From Maritimibacter dapengensis (GTDB lineage Bacteria > Pseudomonadota > Alphaproteobacteria > Rhodobacterales > Rhodobacteraceae): 64,000 bases of DNA. Positions 52,525 through 61,522 of this stretch are shown here, piece by piece. Below the pieces are notes generated by a model. It saw nothing but the letters and a program-made list of their open reading frames with translations, did no database searches and was not told the origin of the DNA. Where the stretch lies: contig NZ_JAHUZE010000002.1 of NCBI RefSeq assembly GCF_019218265.1, forward strand, positions 124,001 to 188,000, given 5' to 3'. How positions within the stretch are numbered: the stretch's first letter is position 1; the number at the start of each line of letters is the position of its first letter. Made by a program: the position numbers and the translations under genes.

Positions 52525-53000
52525 CACACCATTCCTCGCAGGCGGCGGATCACGGGACGGATCACGATCGTGATGACGAGGCCGATCAGCCCGGCCATGA
52601 AGATGTAGGCTGCGATTTCGGCGAGACCGGTCGCCCAGCCATCCGTTGCAGGGGGCCGTATCGTGAGGGGTAGAACGCTCGTCGTTCCGCCGAGCAAGAC
52701 CATCGCAAACAAAACGAGTGTTGTGCGCCGATCTTCGTGTCCCAGGCGTTCCTTTATGGCCTGTGCAACAAGAAGAAAGAAGGTCACGACCACGAGGCTT
52801 TGCACGAAAGCGATGTAGCCGACGACGTAATAGGTGTCCGCGTAGGGTTCGCCAATCTCCGAAGGCCACGCCATGGCGATGATCATGTAGGCCACTGCAC
52901 CCACGAGCCCCGCCGCCATGACAAGCGAACTGCGCAACCCGAACGCCGCCGCAATGAGCGCCGGGATCGGTATGACGAGGAGTAGGGCAGGCGGCGGCAA
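52524..53000 (-). CDS. Hypothetical membrane protein near ctaD
   Basis: A 158-residue protein with about five hydrophobic helices (ALLLVIPIPALIAAAFGLRS; LVMAAGLVGAVAYMIIAMAW; YIAFVQSLVVVTFFLLVAQA; LVLFAMVLLGGTTSVLPLTI; a last helix ending in IRPVIRRLRG). The start is assigned to TTG at 53000, which follows AAGGA eight bases away and is the first usable start after the ctaD terminator. It is translationally coupled to the DUF2244 gene by ATGA. No family is recognised; an accessory membrane protein is likely. Confidence 0.65.
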   Translation of the reverse strand: MPPPALLLVIPIPALIAAAFGLRSSLVMAAGLVGAVAYMIIAMAWPSEIGEPYADTYYVVGYIAFVQSLVVVTFFLLVAQAIKERLGHEDRRTTLVLFAMVLLGGTTSVLPLTIRPPATDGWATGLAEIAAYIFMAGLIGLVITIVIRPVIRRLRGMV

Positions 53001-53020
53001 AATGGTCGTCCTTCGCAATG

Positions 53021-53052
53021 AAAAGGCCCCGGCGTTTCCACCGGGGCCTTTT
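53021..53052 (-). terminator. Terminator of ctaD
   Basis: AAAAGGCCCCGG (53021-53032) and CCGGGGCCTTTT (53041-53052) form a 12-pair stem with an eight-base loop and T runs on both strands. It separates ctaD from the following membrane gene. Confidence 0.9.
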
Positions 53053-53074
53053 GGTTCATTCGGTCCGGCCGCCC

Positions 53075-54748
53075 TTAGTGGCTGTGGCCGTGGTCCCAGT
53101 CCTCGCGCTTGGGGAGCTGTTCGAAGGTGTGCTCCGGCGGCGGGGTGGGCAGGGTCCATTCCAGCGTGTCCGCGTATTCGTTCCAGTAGTTTTTCTCGGT
53201 GATCCTGCGGCCGGCCCGGAGCGTGTAGATCACGATGCCGAAGAACAGGATGAACGAGGCGAAGGACAGGAAGGCACCGTAGGACGACAGCTTGTTCCAG
53301 TAGGCGAAGGCCTCAGGATAGTCGATGTAACGGCGCGGCATGCCCTGACGCCCGAGGAAGTGCTGCGGGAAGAAGGTCAGGTTGACGCCGATGAAGAACA
53401 TCCAGAAGTGCAACTTGCCGAGCGCTTCCGGATACTGGCGGCCGGACATCTTGCCGAGCCAGAAGTAGACCCCGGCGAAGATGGTGAAGGCCGCACCCAT
53501 CGACATGGTGTAGTGGAAGTGCGCCACGACGTAATAGGTGTCGTGATAGACCCGGTCGACACCGGCCTGCGACAGGACAACGCCGGTCACGCCGCCGATG
53601 GTGAACAGGATCAGGAAGCCGAAAGCGAAGAGCATCGGCGTCTTGAACTCGATCGAACCGCCCCACATCGTCGCGATCCACGAGAAGATCTTGATGCCGG
53701 TTGGCACCGCGATCACCATCGTCGCCAGCATGAAGTAGGACTGCTGCTGAAGCGACATGCCCACCGTGTACATGTGGTGCGCCCAGACCACGAAGCCGAT
53801 CACGCCGATGGCGATCAGCGCCCAGACCATCGGCAGGTAGCCGAAGACCGGCTTGCGCGAGAAGGTCGCGAAGACGTGGGAGACGAGGCCGAAGCCGGGC
53901 AGGATCACGATGTACACTTCCGGGTGTCCGAAGAACCACAGGATGTGCTGGTAGAGGATCGGGTCACCGCCGCCCGACGGGTCGAAGAAGGTCGTCCCGA
54001 AGTTGCGGTCCATCAGGAGCATGGTGATCGCGCCTGCGAGCACCGGCAGAGCCAGAAGGATGAGCCAGGCGGTCACGAAGATCGACCAGGCGAAGAGCGG
54101 CACCTTGAACATGGTCATGCCGGGGGCACGCATGTTGAGGAAGGTCGTGATCATGTTGATCGCGCCGAGGATCGAGGACGCACCCGAGACGTGGACCGCG
54201 AAGATCGCGAGGTCCATCGAATAGCCGCCTTCTGTCGTCGACAGCGGCGGGTAGAGCACCCAGCCCACACCGGAGCCGAGCTGGTCGTTACCGCCCGGAG
54301 CGAGCAGCGACGCGACGCCGAGCGAGGTGCCGGTGACGTAGAGCCAGAAGGACAGGTTGTTCATCCGCGGGAACGCCATGTCCGGCGCGCCGATCTGGAG
54401 TGGCATGAAGTAGTTGCCGAAGCCCCCGAACAGCGCCGGAATGACCACGAAGAACATCATCAGCACGCCGTGATAGGTGATCATCACGTTCCAGAAGTGG
54501 CCGTTCGGCGTACATTCGGCCGACGCGTCGGCGATCAGGCGGAAGCCTTCGAGACACATGTGCTGAACGCCGGGGTCCATCAGCTCGAGGCGCATGAGCA
54601 CCGTGAAGCTGACCGAGATCAGGCCGACGATGGCCGAGGTGATCAGGTAGAGAATCCCGATGTCTTTGTGGTTGGTGGACATGAACCAGCGCGTGAAGAA
54701 ACCGCGGTTGTCTTCGTGGTCATGACCGTGGATGGCTGCGTCCGCCAT
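53075..54748 (-). CDS. ctaD: Cytochrome c oxidase subunit I (aa3 type)
   Basis: A 557-residue heme-copper oxidase subunit I with twelve membrane helices, reducing oxygen to water and pumping protons. Conserved sequences include [12 protein letters not shown] (heme a His), [17 protein letters not shown] (CuB His and Tyr of the covalent pair), HHMYTVGM with the second and third CuB His, and HFHYTMSMG with the two heme ligands. The D- and K-channel helices are present. The ATG at 54748 follows AGGGAGACC. It is alone at this locus; the other subunit genes are elsewhere. An FNR-type site lies upstream. Confidence 0.97.
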   Translation of the reverse strand: MADAAIHGHDHEDNRGFFTRWFMSTNHKDIGILYLITSAIVGLISVSFTVLMRLELMDPGVQHMCLEGFRLIADASAECTPNGHFWNVMITYHGVLMMFFVVIPALFGGFGNYFMPLQIGAPDMAFPRMNNLSFWLYVTGTSLGVASLLAPGGNDQLGSGVGWVLYPPLSTTEGGYSMDLAIFAVHVSGASSILGAINMITTFLNMRAPGMTMFKVPLFAWSIFVTAWLILLALPVLAGAITMLLMDRNFGTTFFDPSGGGDPILYQHILWFFGHPEVYIVILPGFGLVSHVFATFSRKPVFGYLPMVWALIAIGVIGFVVWAHHMYTVGMSLQQQSYFMLATMVIAVPTGIKIFSWIATMWGGSIEFKTPMLFAFGFLILFTIGGVTGVVLSQAGVDRVYHDTYYVVAHFHYTMSMGAAFTIFAGVYFWLGKMSGRQYPEALGKLHFWMFFIGVNLTFFPQHFLGRQGMPRRYIDYPEAFAYWNKLSSYGAFLSFASFILFFGIVIYTLRAGRRITEKNYWNEYADTLEWTLPTPPPEHTFEQLPKREDWDHGHSH

Positions 54749-54877
54749 TGTGGTCTCCCTATATTTCCTTCCCACACGGGGGCGTTGGCTTCACTCGGGT
54801 GAAGGAAAGAGACTCGTCCCCCCGAAGTTGCGACGTGTTTAATGCGACAATTCGCGCAGGGCAATGTCCAAGGCGGT

Positions 54878-54891
54878 TTGACCGAGATCAA
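54878..54891. promoter_or_regulatory. FNR/FnrL-type site upstream of ctaD
   Basis: TTGAC (54878-54882), four bases CGAG, then ATCAA (54887-54891) matches the TTGAT-N4-ATCAA consensus of FNR/FnrL with one change. It is 130 bases before the ctaD start, which suits oxygen-dependent regulation. The rest of 54749-55058 has no gene I can support. Confidence 0.6.
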
Positions 54892-55058
54892 ATCTTCACA
54901 TACCTGCATGTGAGGCGAAAGATTTTATCGTTCAGAGGCTTGCCTGCGACCGGATGTCGCAATTTCGGCCCGGACGAACGGGCAGGCAGGCCCACGCCGT
55001 CAAAATGGAGCGCCTGGGGAGCCTGGGGTGCGCCGCGACCGGAGCGGCGGGCAAAAGA

Positions 55059-55085
55059 AAGCCCCGCCGAAGATCGACGGGGCTT
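55059..55085 (-). terminator. Terminator of the cytochrome c gene
   Basis: On the minus strand AAGCCCCG (reading 55085 to 55078) pairs with CGGGGCTT (55066 to 55059) and is followed by a T-rich run (CTTTCTTTTGC). It starts 31 bases past the stop at 55117. Confidence 0.8.
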
Positions 55086-55116
55086 GGCGGGGAGACCCCC
55101 GGCATTATTGGTGCGC

Positions 55117-55536
55117 TTACGACCCGGCGTCTTCCGAGAACGTCGCGAGGTAGGCGGCGACGTCGCTCGCATCCTTCAGTTTGAAGGTCATTTTCGATTT
55201 CGCGCTTTCGCCGAGGTAGTCGGACAGGAACGCTTTCGGGTCGGCGGCGTATTCGACCAGGAGCTCTTCGGTCCAGACAAGGCCGGCTTCACCTGCGGCA
55301 ACGATGCTATCGCCATATTTGAAGTCTTCGACGGTGCCTGCCTGACGGCCGATGATGCCGTGAAGGTTCGGTCCGGTCTTGCCGCCCTTGACGATCGATT
55401 CACCGTCCGCGGTGGTGATCGCGTGGCAGGACTTGCATTTCTTGAAATCGTTCTCGCCGGCGGCGGCATCGCCTTCGGCGAACACTGCGGTCGTGGTCAG
55501 GGCCAGAGCGGCGGCGGCTGTCAGGATGGCTTTCAT
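55117..55536 (-). CDS. Periplasmic class I cytochrome c
   Basis: A 139-residue protein with a Sec signal (MKAILTAAAALALTTTAVFA) and one heme-binding CKSCH (about residues 32-36). The distal Met is probably in SAKSKMTFKLKDASD near residue 114. Size and motif order fit the cytochrome c2/c-550 group that carries electrons between bc1 and the oxidase. With ctaD close upstream on the same strand and an FNR site between, a role in aerobic respiration is likely. The start at 55536 is set by the signal peptide. Its promoter lies in the following 144-base gap. Confidence 0.93.
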   Translation of the reverse strand: MKAILTAAAALALTTTAVFAEGDAAAGENDFKKCKSCHAITTADGESIVKGGKTGPNLHGIIGRQAGTVEDFKYGDSIVAAGEAGLVWTEELLVEYAADPKAFLSDYLGESAKSKMTFKLKDASDVAAYLATFSEDAGS

Positions 55537-55680
55537 GGCGTTCCTCGTGATTGCGTTCAGATGACCTGTCGATGGAATCGGGTGATCCCACCTCAAATTC
55601 TGGTGCGCAAAATGCGGATTACCGCGTTGCACTTCAAGTGTCGCTTTGTCGCAGAGCGCGCATTTGCAGCGATTGGCCAC

Positions 55681-56841
55681 TCAGTTGTCGGCGATCCAAT
55701 CGACATCGTGGACCAGATCTTCTTCCACAGGATCGACGCCGGACTTGGCGACGAAATGCCCCTCGATCCCAAGTGCGGACATCGCCGTTTCCCAGTTCGC
55801 CAGCCAGATACCGAGTGCAAGCGGAGCATAATAGCGAGACCCGGTTTTCGCGCAGAAGGCAACCCTTGTGAGCGCCCGGCCGGACCGGGACAGGATCACG
55901 CGCGTGGTTTGGCTGTTGTAGGACGAGGGCGCCCAGCGGCACGCTTCCAACGCGGGACGCAGGCCTTTGTAGGGTTGGCGCGACAGAGGCGCCGGCACGC
56001 CTGGCACGTCCTCGAACGCCAGGTCGACGAGCGGGAGTCGGCGGTGCATGACCTTTGCTGCGACGTGGGCGAGCAGCGGCCGGAACCGGGAGCCGTATCC
56101 GACCGCAACGGAGCACAGGATCTGCTCGTCCGACGCATCGAACCGACCGCCAAGCGCCGCCTCGACAGAGGCGCGGTCAGTTCCCGGCCCGATCCAACAG
56201 GTCGATATTCCGCGCTTCGTCAGGCCGTTCACGACATGCTGCATCACCCGCCCCGCTTTGATGACGGCGTGGCGATCATATTGCCCCGGGACGATCAGGA
56301 TCAGGAATTCCCGAGCCCCGATCACGGGCCAGACCGGCAGCGGTTGCCGCAGGTGCTCGATGCGAATCCTGGCGTTGCTGATATTGTCTGCCCTCGGCAC
56401 GAGATGCTTTGTGACGAGGTCGGTTAACGTCGTCATGTCATGGTTGGTCAACCGGACAGGCTGAAACGATCGACAGGCACGACGCGCCCGCATCACGGCG
56501 ATATCGTCGCCTTTTACCGGGCGGGGACGACGGTCGGGCAAGCTGAACAGTCGGAACTTCAGGAGCGCGAGATCGAAAAGTCCGACGGCGACCAGCGCGA
56601 CGGCGAAAGCCGCAAGCGCTCGACCGAACCAGATCCAGCCGGACGAACCCGGCGCGATGGACAACCACGCGACCAGCCCGAGAACGAGCGCCACCGCAAA
56701 GGGCGGGATGAATTGCAGCCAGCCCGTGAACTGCAACCGTTCTTTCGCCCGGATGAAGGGCGAAAGGGTCTTCGGGCGCATGCCGGGATAGGGCAGGTCG
56801 TCCGCGAGGTTGCCTTGTCGATGCGACGGTTCAGAAGACAT
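55681..56841 (-). CDS. Membrane-anchored nitroreductase-like protein
   Basis: A 386-residue protein that joins two hydrophobic segments (about residues 45-95, [20 protein letters not shown] and [20 protein letters not shown]) to a nitroreductase-type domain from about residue 115, with [30 protein letters not shown] and [11 protein letters not shown]. It resembles the putative TM nitroreductase family. Such enzymes use FMN, but no substrate is known. It overlaps the lipB stop by 11 bases and so is translated with lipB. Function is inferred from fold-level resemblance only. Confidence 0.75.
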   Translation of the reverse strand: MSSEPSHRQGNLADDLPYPGMRPKTLSPFIRAKERLQFTGWLQFIPPFAVALVLGLVAWLSIAPGSSGWIWFGRALAAFAVALVAVGLFDLALLKFRLFSLPDRRPRPVKGDDIAVMRARRACRSFQPVRLTNHDMTTLTDLVTKHLVPRADNISNARIRIEHLRQPLPVWPVIGAREFLILIVPGQYDRHAVIKAGRVMQHVVNGLTKRGISTCWIGPGTDRASVEAALGGRFDASDEQILCSVAVGYGSRFRPLLAHVAAKVMHRRLPLVDLAFEDVPGVPAPLSRQPYKGLRPALEACRWAPSSYNSQTTRVILSRSGRALTRVAFCAKTGSRYYAPLALGIWLANWETAMSALGIEGHFVAKSGVDPVEEDLVHDVDWIADN

Positions 56842-57475
56842 CTTCGAATGTCTGCTTCAGCGCCACGTCCACGTCCTCCATCGTGACGGGAAGACCAAGG
56901 TCCACGAGCGATGTGACGCCATGTTCGGTGATACCGCAGGGCACGATGCCGGAGAAATGTTCGAGATCGGGGTCGACGTTGATCGAGATGCCGTGGAAAC
57001 TCACCCAGCGGCGCAGGCGAATGCCGATCGCCGCGATCTTGTCCTCGGTCCGGTCTCCGGTCACGGAGCGGGGCTTGTCGTCGCGAACCACCCAGACGCC
57101 GACGCGCCCGTCGCGGATCTCGCCTTTGACGTTGAACCTGTCCAGCGTGGCGATCACCCATGCTTCCAACTGCTTGACGAAGGCCCGGACATCGCGGCCT
57201 CGCTCGCCAACGTTCAGCATGACATAGACCACCCGCTGGCCGGGGCCATGATAGGTGTATTGCCCGCCGCGCTTGGTCTCGTGCACCGGGAAGCGATCCG
57301 GCGCGACCAGATCGCGCGCATTGGCGGATGTGCCCGCTGTATAGAGCGGTGGGTGCTCGACCAGCCAGATCAGCTCTTCCGCCTCGCCTGCCGCGATTGC
57401 CTCTGCCCGCGCCTCCATGCGGGCCGCCGCGGTCTCGTAGTCGGTAAGACCCTCGGTGATTTCCCATTCGACCAT
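56831..57475 (-). CDS. lipB: Octanoyl-ACP:protein octanoyltransferase
   Basis: A 214-residue LipB enzyme, first step of lipoate synthesis on target proteins. Conserved blocks are [20 protein letters not shown] (about residues 37-56), [18 protein letters not shown] (about 71-88) and [11 protein letters not shown] with the active-site Cys near 179. The catalytic Lys is in [19 protein letters not shown]. It is upstream of the membrane nitroreductase gene on the same strand, and downstream of the LytTR gene by five bases. Confidence 0.96.
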   Translation of the reverse strand: MVEWEITEGLTDYETAAARMEARAEAIAAGEAEELIWLVEHPPLYTAGTSANARDLVAPDRFPVHETKRGGQYTYHGPGQRVVYVMLNVGERGRDVRAFVKQLEAWVIATLDRFNVKGEIRDGRVGVWVVRDDKPRSVTGDRTEDKIAAIGIRLRRWVSFHGISINVDPDLEHFSGIVPCGITEHGVTSLVDLGLPVTMEDVDVALKQTFEDVF

Positions 57476-57480
57476 ACGTG

Positions 57481-58251
57481 TTACCGGGGGAGTAGCCCGG
57501 CCTCCTTGATGGCTGGGAGATATGTCCGGCTCACCGGAATGTCACGCCCGTCCGCCATGGTGAGAATCGCCCGTGCCCCATCCCGGCGCGCCGACTTGAC
57601 CGCACCCGTCGCGATCCAGTGCGACCGGTGTACCTGAAGCCCGGGCGTGTCGCCCACTTCGGCCATGGCGTCTGAAAGTCTCAGTAGGACGAGCTCCGTT
57701 CCTTTCGTCGTGGCGACCTCCACATAGTGATCCTGCACCGACAGGGAAATGAGAGGGCCGCGCTTCTCGATCGGCAGCCGGTCGAGAATGCGGGTCGAAG
57801 CGCGTGTCGAGCCGCGCGTCATGGTGCGCTCGATCGACACGTAGGCCCCCGCGATGATGATCGAGATGATGATGACGTTGATCCCGAGCGCGGCAAGATA
57901 GCCCGGCTCGGACAACGTCAGTCGAAAGACGAACCAGTTGACGGCCAGAAGCGCCAGCAGATTGGCGACACCCGCGGCAGCGCCTGCGATGACCACCGCC
58001 GGCCACAGGCCGACCCGGAGCGCCCGCAGGCTTTCGGCCACGAACGTGGCGACCAGCGATCCGAGAAAGAAGCCGATGGCGGCGACGACGACCCAGTAGA
58101 CCAGCCTCGGAAGGACCGGGAGCACTTCGGTGCCGAAAGGGCCTGCCAGCCCGAGGATCAAGCCGACCGCGCCCAGCCCGATCCAGACGCCGGGGGTCGC
58201 GGAAAGCGTTTGCATTTCACGCTTCGCGATCTGCACTGGCCGTTCGTTCAC
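57481..58251 (-). CDS. Membrane-bound LytTR family transcriptional regulator
   Basis: A 256-residue protein with four hydrophobic helices (about residues 20-140) and a C-terminal LytTR DNA-binding domain (about 165-256), where [20 protein letters not shown] and [20 protein letters not shown] are typical. There is no receiver domain, so it probably senses something directly in the membrane instead of a kinase. The GTG start at 58251 is uncertain; an ATG 36 bases downstream would shorten it by 12 residues. It lies directly upstream of lipB and divergent from the DUF2306 gene. Confidence 0.85.
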   Translation of the reverse strand: MNERPVQIAKREMQTLSATPGVWIGLGAVGLILGLAGPFGTEVLPVLPRLVYWVVVAAIGFFLGSLVATFVAESLRALRVGLWPAVVIAGAAAGVANLLALLAVNWFVFRLTLSEPGYLAALGINVIIISIIIAGAYVSIERTMTRGSTRASTRILDRLPIEKRGPLISLSVQDHYVEVATTKGTELVLLRLSDAMAEVGDTPGLQVHRSHWIATGAVKSARRDGARAILTMADGRDIPVSRTYLPAIKEAGLLPR

Positions 58252-58349
58252 GAAGCCCGCCCCCCAATTCGCTCATCCATGCTCGTCACCTGCGGCGTCG
58301 TTCGGCCAAAGAAGTGCCACTTCGATCCACACAAGACAAGGAGGCTTCC

Positions 58350-58862
58350 ATGTCCCTCGAACCGCTCCTGACGGCCCCGCTCGCCGTCCAGATCCATGTC
58401 ATCGCCGCTTTGGAGGCGCTGGTGCTCACGCCGCTCGTGATTTTTCGCAAACGCCGGGACAACTGGCACCGGATTGCCGGCTACCTGTGGGTGACGAATA
58501 TCGTGATCGCGTCCGTGTCGTCGTTTCTGATCACCGAGATCCGGCTGATCGGCCCGTTCTCGCCAATCCACGCGCTGTCGGTCCTGACGCTCGTGAACGT
58601 GGTGCTTGCAGTGCGCGCCATCCGCCGGCGGAACGTGACCGCGCATCAGAGCATCATGAAGGCGACGGCATTCTGGGGGTTGGGCGTTGCGGGAACATTG
58701 GCGCTGGTCCCGGGGCGACGAATGCACGAGGTGCTGTTTGGTCCGGACGCGCCGGACGCCTATTCGGGCGCGGGGTTCTTGGCGTGGGTGACGATGGCGA
58801 TGGCGCTGGCCTATGTGGGCTTTCGCCTGTGGCAGGACCGCCGGGCGACAGCGGCCCGGTGA
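58350..58862 (+). CDS. DUF2306 family membrane protein
   Basis: A 170-residue protein with four hydrophobic helices, in the DUF2306 family. Recognisable parts are DNWHRIAGYLWVTNIVIASV and TAHQSIMKATAFWGLGVAG with conserved His residues that could bind heme or metal. Function is unknown. The ATG at 58350 follows CAAGGAGGCTTCC. It is divergent from the LytTR regulator, 98 bases away, and could be one of its targets, by the usual neighbour logic. Confidence 0.85.
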   Translation: MSLEPLLTAPLAVQIHVIAALEALVLTPLVIFRKRRDNWHRIAGYLWVTNIVIASVSSFLITEIRLIGPFSPIHALSVLTLVNVVLAVRAIRRRNVTAHQSIMKATAFWGLGVAGTLALVPGRRMHEVLFGPDAPDAYSGAGFLAWVTMAMALAYVGFRLWQDRRATAAR

Positions 58863-58913
58863 GGTGGGGCAGGGGCCTTGGGACAGGAATTTGCCGAAAA
58901 CGGAAATACCCCC

Positions 58914-58942
58914 TTCACATCTCTCGAATCTAACGGTATTGA
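58914..58942 (+). promoter_or_regulatory. Possible promoter of the tRNA-Leu gene
   Basis: TTCACA (58914-58919) and TATTGA (58937-58942) are separated by 17 bases and lie 23 bases before the tRNA. The -10 match is weak. Confidence 0.35.
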
Positions 58943-58964
58943 CCGCGCCACCAAGCCAAGACGT

Positions 58965-59051
58965 GCGGTCGTGGCGGAATTGGTAGACGCGCAGCGTTGA
59001 GGTCGCTGTGGGGTAACTCCCGTGGAAGTTCGAGTCTTCTCGACCGCACCA
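58965..59051 (+). tRNA. tRNA-Leu, anticodon GAG
   Basis: An 87-base class II tRNA with CCA encoded. The acceptor stem GCGGTCG pairs with CGACCGC; the anticodon arm is CAGCG-TTGAGGT-CGCTG, giving GAG in the middle of the loop (CTC/CTT leucine codons). A variable arm and GTTCGAG in the T loop are present. It is followed by a terminator and then a region of lower GC content. Confidence 0.96.
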
Positions 59052-59074
59052 ATCTCCCGGACGGGAGAGGTTAG

Positions 59075-59106
59075 AAGCCCTGCCGGATACGGCGGGGCTT
59101 TTGGTT
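59075..59106 (+). terminator. Terminator of the tRNA-Leu transcript
   Basis: An eleven-pair stem AAGCCCTGCCG (59075-59085) / CGGCGGGGCTT (59090-59100), with one G-U pair, has a four-base loop and is followed by TTTTGG. It lies 24 bases after the tRNA. Confidence 0.85.
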
Positions 59107-59269
59107 TTGGTGGAGCGTGCAAGACGCGCGCCGCCCTTCATTGGATTTCAAAAAGCCCGCTCTCGGTTCTATGCGGATTGTAGCGCGGTATGGGGCGAAG
59201 GTCATATATGGTCCCATCCCCCTGAAAATGCTGCATATGACACGAACGGCTGCCATCGCACCCGCCGCC

Positions 59270-60076
59270 TTAAGCCGCTCGACCCGAAAAGACGATGCTG
59301 GGCATAGGCAACTTGTATACACCTTCCGAGAGATACGGTTCTGTTACCTTATCGACCTCATTTCGAATGGTGTCCTGCGCGTCGCGTTCTTGCCGTTCGA
59401 TGATTAGGGGCACGCGAACACCGAATTTCATGAAGAAGTCAAAAAAGCTGGGACCCGGTGCATGCAGAACATTCTCGACGATCTCGGCCTTTATGTCGGC
59501 GAAGCCTGCGCGTCTCATCATCTCGGAAACGTTGGCCTCATCGGACAAGACATAGGCGTTCGGCGCAGGGTCTGCTCGTGACATGTCCGCGTGTCGCCCC
59601 AAAACATCGAACAAGAGCCGGTAACACTCGGAACGGTCGGGTCCGAGCCATTGGCTAAACACAAACCTTCCAGTTGGTTTAAGGACACGGCGAGCCTCGG
59701 CCATCGCCTTTTCCGGGTCGGTGACGTGAAACAGAACGATGTTGCTCAGCACTACGTCGAATGTTGCGTCCTGAGCAGGCAAATCTTCAGCGTCGGCGAC
59801 AGAGAATTTGATGTCTGGAAACTGGACTTTCGCCTGCTCGACCATCCTTTCCGAGAAGTCGATGCCTTCGGCGACAGCGCCAAGGAGTTTTGCAGTCGCA
59901 GCGACAAATCCGGGCCCGCATCCCGCGTCCAGCACCTTTGCACCCGGGAAAAGCATTGCATGGTCTAGGAGCTTTGGAATGGTCTGAAGCGTTGCCCGAG
60001 CGGTCGCGTCACCGTAAAGTTCTGCGCGTTTCGACCATCCCTTGCGTTCGCCGTCCCTAAATGCCGAATAGTCCAT
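59270..60076 (-). CDS. SAM-dependent methyltransferase, possible recent acquisition
   Basis: A 268-residue class I methyltransferase with motif I VLDAGCGPGFVAATAKLLGA (about residues 48-67), then GIDFSERMVEQAK, DVVLSNIVLFHVTDPEKAM and the ARRVLKPTGRF block. These resemble UbiE/Coq5- and type 11-like methyltransferases on small molecules. GGAGA precedes the ATG at 60076. Its codons and base composition are less GC-rich than the neighbours, and it sits beside a tRNA gene, which suggests horizontal transfer. Between the tRNA terminator and this gene nothing else was seen. Confidence 0.85.
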   Translation of the reverse strand: MDYSAFRDGERKGWSKRAELYGDATARATLQTIPKLLDHAMLFPGAKVLDAGCGPGFVAATAKLLGAVAEGIDFSERMVEQAKVQFPDIKFSVADAEDLPAQDATFDVVLSNIVLFHVTDPEKAMAEARRVLKPTGRFVFSQWLGPDRSECYRLLFDVLGRHADMSRADPAPNAYVLSDEANVSEMMRRAGFADIKAEIVENVLHAPGPSFFDFFMKFGVRVPLIIERQERDAQDTIRNEVDKVTEPYLSEGVYKLPMPSIVFSGRAA

Positions 60077-60303
60077 GAAGAATCTCCTAACGAAGAGGAG
60101 AACATCTTCGGCTGTTTGCTGACAATCCAAAATCGGAATTCTGGCAAACATGGACAAAGGCTCGCTCCCTATGCACTGCTTCCGTTTCGCGACGAAGACG
60201 CGACCATCCATAGACCGCTCAAAGCCAACTCGCCCATCGCCCCTATCCATCCGCTCACGCTCTGCTATGACGTGCCCGACACCCAACCAACCAAGAGGTC
60301 CCC

Positions 60304-60747
60304 ATGTCCAAGCGTATCGTCATGTCGTCCGACCATGCCGCCATCGAACTTCGCCAGGCGATTGCCGCGCATATCACCGCCAAGGGGCATACCGTCGAAG
60401 ACATCGGCCCTACGACACCCGAGAGCACGCATTATCCAATGCATGGCGAAGCGGCGGCACGGAAGGTTGCAGACGGCGAGGCTGATCTGGGGATCATTCT
60501 GTGCGGCACGGGGCAGGGGATCATGATGGCCGCCAACAAGGTCAACGGGGTCCGCTGTGGCGTCTGCATGGATCCGTTCTCGGCCCGGATGATCCGGCAG
60601 CACAACGACGCCAACATCCTGTCGCTCGGCGCGCGCGTCGTCGGAGAGGGGCTGGCGCTCGATATCGTGGATGCGTTTCTCGAGGCCGAATTCGAAGGCG
60701 GGCGTCATGCAACGCGGGTTGATATGATCAAGGCGATCGAAGGCTGA
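60304..60747 (+). CDS. rpiB: Ribose-5-phosphate isomerase B
   Basis: A 147-residue enzyme interconverting ribose 5-phosphate and ribulose 5-phosphate in the pentose phosphate pathway. It begins KRIVMSSDHAAIELRQAIAA, with the catalytic Cys in LGIILCGTGQGIMMAANKV (about residues 62-80) and the phosphate region VCMDPFSARMIRQHNDANIL. Size agrees with RpiB. There is a 227-base gap upstream, without a gene. Allose-6-phosphate could be an alternative substrate in this family. Confidence 0.95.
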   Translation: MSKRIVMSSDHAAIELRQAIAAHITAKGHTVEDIGPTTPESTHYPMHGEAAARKVADGEADLGIILCGTGQGIMMAANKVNGVRCGVCMDPFSARMIRQHNDANILSLGARVVGEGLALDIVDAFLEAEFEGGRHATRVDMIKAIEG

Positions 60748-60951
60748 GACCGCCATGCGGTCCCGGGTCTGATCCGGGTCACGACGAGCGCTCTGGTCGC
60801 GCGCCCGCGCAGATCCAACTCCATTCTGATTGGCCTGTCGCGATTTCCGCACATGACATTGTGCGGCAACGCGATGGTCGGAGGTCTTGCAAATTGGCCT
60901 GCCATTCGATTACCTGATAAAAAAACTATGGTATATCGAAAGGACCGATAC

Positions 60952-61239
60952 ATGGTCACCAGTGAAGCTTATTGGACCACCGAGAAGGGGTCGCAATACC
61001 TCCAACAGCTCTGCAAACACTTTGGACACAAGACCGAGGTGGAGTTCACGCCGGAGGCGGGATACGTCAAACTCCGCTCCGGCGAGGCGCGTATGAAGGC
61101 CGATGAAAGCGGCCTTTGGGTGCAGGTCGAAACCGAGAATGCCGACGACATCCCCGGATTGCAGAACGTGATCGACCGCCATCTCGAACGGTTCGCCTTC
61201 CGCGAGGATTTCAAGGCAATGCCTTGGCCCGCCGCGTGA
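60952..61239 (+). CDS. DUF2218 family protein
   Basis: A 95-residue protein (MVTSEAYWTTEKGSQYLQQL...), the DUF2218 family, often found near iron-uptake genes in other bacteria, though no siderophore gene is seen here. AAAGGA lies nine bases before the ATG. An upstream in-frame ATG at 60853 would add 33 residues but has no binding site. It is followed by the scoA leader region. The 204-base gap before it contains AT-rich promoter-like sequence only. Confidence 0.82.
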   Translation: MVTSEAYWTTEKGSQYLQQLCKHFGHKTEVEFTPEAGYVKLRSGEARMKADESGLWVQVETENADDIPGLQNVIDRHLERFAFREDFKAMPWPAA

Positions 61240-61266
61240 CGCGGCAAGACGCCGAAAGCGGAGTTG

Positions 61267-61286
61267 CCTAGGTATTCTTACCTAAG
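61267..61286. repeat. Inverted repeat in the scoAB leader region
   Basis: CCTAGGTA (61267-61274) pairs with TACCTAAG (61279-61286) around a four-base loop, with one mismatch. It could be an operator controlling the downstream transcript. Confidence 0.45.
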
Positions 61287-61347
61287 TCCGAATTGTTGCC
61301 CGACCGAGCCGGCTTTGCTAGCTATGCCGGCAATCGGAGAAGAGGCG

Positions 61348-61449
61348 ATGGCCGTGCATGCGACCGGACCTTTAGGCCCCGCATCCGATGCGGGGCTTTC
61401 TCGTGTCGAGATGATACTTTCTGGTGCTGCACTTGCCGCAACGGCATGA
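61348..61449 (+). other. Possible upstream short ORF in the scoA leader
   Basis: An ATG at 61348, preceded by AGAGG, opens 33 codons (MAVHATGPLGPASDAGLSRV...) that end 73 bases before scoA. The stem-loop at 61376-61396 lies inside it. Translation is unproven and coding signs are weak; it is recorded because it could serve as a leader peptide. Confidence 0.2.
61376..61400 (+). terminator. Strong hairpin, terminator or attenuator before scoA
   Basis: GCCCCGCAT (61376-61384) pairs perfectly with ATGCGGGGC (61388-61396) around CCG, and TTTCTC follows. It may end the DUF2218 transcript, but it lies 137 bases after that gene and 123 before scoA, so an attenuator or an end of a small RNA is possible. 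Confidence 0.6.
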
Positions 61450-61522
61450 TAGGCCCGAGAGCGAGGGGCGCCCAAGCACCGATACGACAGACGAGACGGA
61501 CAACAAACAGGACGAGGATGGA

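Noticed and set aside
58965-60303. tRNA-Leu as an attachment site of an integrated element
   Set aside because: I looked for the end of the tRNA (TCGACCGC and neighbours) repeated on the right side and found none; no integrase or phage gene is present.
60853-60951. A longer N-terminus for the DUF2218 protein
   Set aside because: The upstream in-frame ATG has no ribosome binding site and the added residues lie in promoter-like AT-rich sequence; AAAGGA supports the start at 60952.
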